The position numbers were made by a program, and so were the translations under genes. The notes below the pieces were generated by a model that was not told the DNA's origin, searched no databases, and worked only from the letters and a program-made list of their open reading frames with translations. Positions 13,022-14,914 of a DNA stretch of 14,914 nt are shown here, piece after piece; position 1 is the stretch's first letter; each line of letters starts with the position of its first letter. This stretch comes from Deltaproteobacteria bacterium (GTDB lineage: Bacteria; Desulfobacterota; Desulfobulbia; Desulfobulbales; BM004), in assembly GCA_019312985.1 (NCBI GenBank), contig JAFDCC010000100.1, positions 1 to 14,914 of the forward strand, written 5' to 3'.

Positions 13022-13792
13022 TTACTTTTTGGGCGGTAAAGGAAAAAATGCGCTGGTTTTCTTTATATATTCAGCATACTCGGTGTTGTCCGCATATCTT
13101 TTTTCAAGCAGCGGTGTCCCGGAGACCCGCAGGATAAGCCAGGTTATGGTCAACGGCCCGATGACGGTGAGCAGTCCTCCGGGCACCGACAGGCAGATGA
13201 GGAAGATCCCCCACCAGAGGACCACCTCGCCAAAATAGTTCGGGTGCCTGGTATAACGCCACAGGCCGGAGGTCATGATCTTACCCCTGCTGGCAGGATT
13301 TTTTTTGAATTGCAGAAGTTGGAAGTCACCGACCGCTTCAAATGCAAAACCGACCAGCCAGACGGCGAAGCCGGCAGCATCGAGAGCCGACAGTGGCGGG
13401 CCGTTCCGGACAATGGCATGGGTTACGGGGAGGGAAATGACGAGCAGCAAAAACCCCTGGAGGAGGAAGACCTGCAAAAAACTTCTGAGCAGGTAGCTGC
13501 TGCCCCATTCCCGGCGCCAGGCCTGGTAACGGCGATCTTCCGGTTTGCCCCGGTTGCGTATGCCAATATGCAGCATCAGCCGGAACCCCCAGGCGGTCAC
13601 CAGGAAAAGGACCAGTAATGCCCGGGCCCCGTTTATCCCTGCTGCGAGGCCGGCGGTAACGGCAGCACAGACAAAACCACCACCCCAGGCAATATCGGCA
13701 ACATCGTTTCTATTTCGCACGACCGCGACGACAAACCAGATGACAGCGTAGAGCAATATTACCATGGTCTGGGCGGCAAGTATTTTCAGCAT
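13022..13792 (-). CDS. DUF1295 / steroid 5-alpha-reductase-like membrane protein
   Basis: A 256-residue polytopic membrane protein of the DUF1295 family, related to 3-oxo-5-alpha-steroid 4-dehydrogenases and isoprenylcysteine methyltransferases. The diagnostic block is RYTRHPNYFGE (179-189), a cofactor-binding element in the superfamily. It is followed by WWGIFL and the C-terminal SGTPLLEKRYADNTEYAEY...FFP (225-251). An early DVADIAWG and a basic RNRGKPEDRRYQAWR loop (79-93) are also typical. It could reduce or otherwise modify an unsaturated acyl or lipid substrate; that is inference. It is the first gene of the seven-gene lipid cluster, 136 bases after the peroxiredoxin gene. No strong ribosome-binding site or promoter is obvious there. 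Confidence 0.88.
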   Translation of the reverse strand: MLKILAAQTMVILLYAVIWFVVAVVRNRNDVADIAWGGGFVCAAVTAGLAAGINGARALLVLFLVTAWGFRLMLHIGIRNRGKPEDRRYQAWRREWGSSYLLRSFLQVFLLQGFLLLVISLPVTHAIVRNGPPLSALDAAGFAVWLVGFAFEAVGDFQLLQFKKNPASRGKIMTSGLWRYTRHPNYFGEVVLWWGIFLICLSVPGGLLTVIGPLTITWLILRVSGTPLLEKRYADNTEYAEYIKKTSAFFPLPPKK

Positions 13793-13928
13793 ATCAGGCG
13801 CTTGGCAATATACAGGTCAGCTTTCACGGTCTTCACCGAGTGAACCCAAATGCCCTTGACAGCCATGGCACGGAAGGACTGGGTGCATCAGGGGCACTGC
13901 TGTTCAGTCACTGGCGAAAAGCACTCTA

Positions 13929-14405
13929 TCAATTTAGTTTTTTAATCTGCTTCAGAAATTTTCTGTTCTTTGGCACGCCCTCCTGAATATAACGGATAAC
14001 GCCGTTCTTATCGATCAGGTAGGTTATCCTGCCGCTGTCGTACAGTTTCCTGACTGCATTATTTTCGTCAGCGATGAGCGGGAAGGTAATGCCGTACTCT
14101 TCGGCAAATTTTTTGTGGGTCTCAATGGAGTCGGGACTCACACCCAGAGCCTGGGTGTCCAGACCTTCAAAGCGCTTGATGTCTTTTTGGAAGGCCTGCA
14201 GTTCCCCTTTTCAGACAGGGGAGAAATCAGCAAAGTAAAAGGCGAGCACCACGTTTTTCTGGCCGCGAAAATCCTGAAGACTGACCGGCCCCTTGTCAGA
14301 CATGGCCTCAAAAATCGGGGCCGGAGTGCCGACATCGAGGGCTTTGGCCACTGCGGGAAAAAAAGTTGCGCAGCCGACAAGAAGAGCAACAAGAATTCTT
14401 TTCAT
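13929..14405 (-). CDS. Exported selenocysteine peroxiredoxin (UGA read as Sec65)
   Basis: A 158-residue AhpC/TSA (PrxQ/BCP-like) peroxiredoxin interrupted by one in-frame TGA (14211-14213). Before it the protein reads DVGTPAPIF ... VVLAFYFADFSPV; after it, KGELQAFQKD ... GVSPDSIETHKKFAEEYGITFPLIAD ... Both halves are in the same frame and are well-conserved peroxiredoxin. The TGA sits exactly where the family has its peroxidatic Cys (normally F-x-P-V-C-T-x-E), so I read it as selenocysteine, as known for bacterial PrxU-type proteins. A SECIS-like stem-loop follows. There is no second Cys in the mature chain, so it would be a 1-Sec enzyme reduced by an external thiol. Residues 1-22 form a signal peptide (cut AKA|LDVG); a lipobox-like LVGC at 9-12 is an alternative. 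The ATG at 14405 has a strong AGGGAGG upstream. Ordinary gene calling would give two fragments, 13929-14141 and 14211-14459. Confidence 0.87.
14160..14198 (-). promoter_or_regulatory. SECIS-like stem-loop downstream of the peroxiredoxin UGA
   Basis: In the minus-strand mRNA, CAGGCCUUC (14198-14190) pairs with GAAGGUCUG (14168-14160) over nine base pairs, one of them G-U. After a bulged C, three A-U pairs follow, then a 14-base apical loop containing G. The apical loop begins about 26 bases after the UGA, inside the usual 16-37 window for bacterial SECIS elements. The element lies within the coding sequence, as is normal in bacteria. Confidence 0.65.
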
Positions 14406-14410
14406 GCCTA

Positions 14411-14418
14411 ACCTCCCT
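14411..14418 (-). promoter_or_regulatory. Strong ribosome-binding site of the peroxiredoxin gene
   Basis: AGGGAGGT on the minus strand stands five bases before the ATG at 14405. It places the start 18 codons inside the longest open frame (14459) and gives a proper signal peptide at the N-terminus. Confidence 0.8.
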
Positions 14419-14596
14419 GTGCTAAATTCATTGGGATGACAGTACTTTCCGCCGTTCATTTTTTCATCCCCGTGTTTGTCTGGTTTAGACTAATATGAAA
14501 ACATGGTATATATCCTTCATAGCCGAAACAAAAAACTTTTGCCAACGAAAGTTATAAGACCGGATTGCCCTTACACCTCTCACAGGACATGAAATT

Positions 14597-14914
14597 ATGC
14601 ACCGGGAAAAGATACAGGCGGCCATAGCGGAACTGCTCTTGTCGCAGAAACTGGCGGTGCTTGCCACCGTAGATCCTAACGGGTCATCTTATGCGAGCCT
14701 GATAGCCTTTGCGGCAAGCGCCGACCTGCAGAGAATTGTCTTTGCCACCTCCCGGGCCACACGAAAATTTGCCAACCTCCGGCATAACCCCAAAATTTCA
14801 TTACTGGTAGATAACCGCTCCAACCGGGAGGACGACTTTCATGACGCAAAAGCGGTAACTGTCATGGGCGTGGCAGAGATAATAGAGCCTCCCGCCTCCC
14901 CGGGCAATGCAGCA
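14597..14914 (+). CDS. Pyridoxamine 5'-phosphate oxidase-like flavin-binding protein, partial
   Basis: The first 106 codons of a gene that runs off the end of the window. The translation begins MHREKIQAAIAELL, then LAVLATVDPNGSSYASLIAFAA, IVFATSRATRKFANLRHNPKIS and LLVDNRSNREDDF. This is the N-terminal half of the PNPOx-like split-barrel fold: a helix, a first strand ending in D-x-x-G-x-P/S-Y, and the characteristic T-x-K-x-x-N-L-x-x-N-P-x-x-S block that binds the FMN phosphate in relatives. Members reduce or bind flavins, heme or F420, and the exact role cannot be given from half a protein. An AGGA lies nine bases before the ATG. It is divergent from the peroxiredoxin gene, with 191 bases between the two starts. 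Confidence 0.8.
   Translation, partial: MHREKIQAAIAELLLSQKLAVLATVDPNGSSYASLIAFAASADLQRIVFATSRATRKFANLRHNPKISLLVDNRSNREDDFHDAKAVTVMGVAEIIEPPASPGNAA

Noticed and set aside
13796..13876. A 26-codon minus-strand frame (MAVKGIWVHS...) ending on the DUF1295 start.
   Set aside because: No ribosome-binding site and no recognisable protein; the overlap with the start codon is most simply chance.
14205..14220. Peroxiredoxin interrupted by a nonsense mutation (pseudogene).
   Set aside because: The single TGA falls exactly on the catalytic Cys codon, both flanks are conserved and in frame, and a SECIS-like hairpin follows; recoding as selenocysteine explains all three better.

Overview
The window looks like a piece of an anaerobic, metal- or sulfur-cycling bacterium, most likely a member of the Desulfobacterota/Desulfuromonadota (the former Deltaproteobacteria). 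The reasons are inferential: three linked genes for membrane and multiheme cytochromes, a multi-PAS sensor kinase with a probable sigma-54 promoter, and what I read as a selenocysteine-containing peroxiredoxin. No 16S rRNA, tRNA, insertion sequence or CRISPR array is visible, so the taxonomy is a guess.

Layout. Positions 1-133 hold no gene I can support. A strong hairpin terminator (134-173) closes a minus-strand electron-transfer cluster that reads from about 5144 down to 196: an internally deleted slipin/stomatin remnant, a 19-heme c-type cytochrome with a C-terminal membrane anchor, a cytochrome b561/FdnI-like membrane protein, and a NapC/NirT-like six-heme quinol-dehydrogenase-type cytochrome. 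These three cytochromes together have the parts of a quinone/multiheme electron conduit, comparable in composition to the Cbc-type complexes of Geobacter (inference). A 0.48-0.58 kb intergenic region follows. Next comes a plus-strand PAS-PAS-PAS histidine kinase, whose sigma-54-like promoter overlaps the most upstream ATG, so the GTG at 5733 is the better start.

From 13792 down to 8144 lies a tight minus-strand operon: DUF1295, DUF2177, FAD-dependent amine-oxidase-like protein, DUF1365, a cyclopropane-fatty-acid-synthase-like methyltransferase, DUF2878 and an SRPBCC protein. Spacings are short, including one ATGA overlap. This set resembles lipid-modification clusters known in other bacteria. 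The methyltransferase carries Gln where E. coli Cfa has a bicarbonate-binding His, so the product may be a methyl-branched, methylene or furan-type fatty acid rather than a plain cyclopropane.

Upstream of that operon (13929-14405, minus strand) is the most striking item: an exported peroxiredoxin whose peroxidatic cysteine codon is an in-frame TGA, followed by a well-formed stem-loop with the geometry of a bacterial SECIS element. Ordinary gene calling would split it into two fragments. The window ends inside a plus-strand pyridoxamine-phosphate-oxidase-like (split-barrel flavin-binding) gene.
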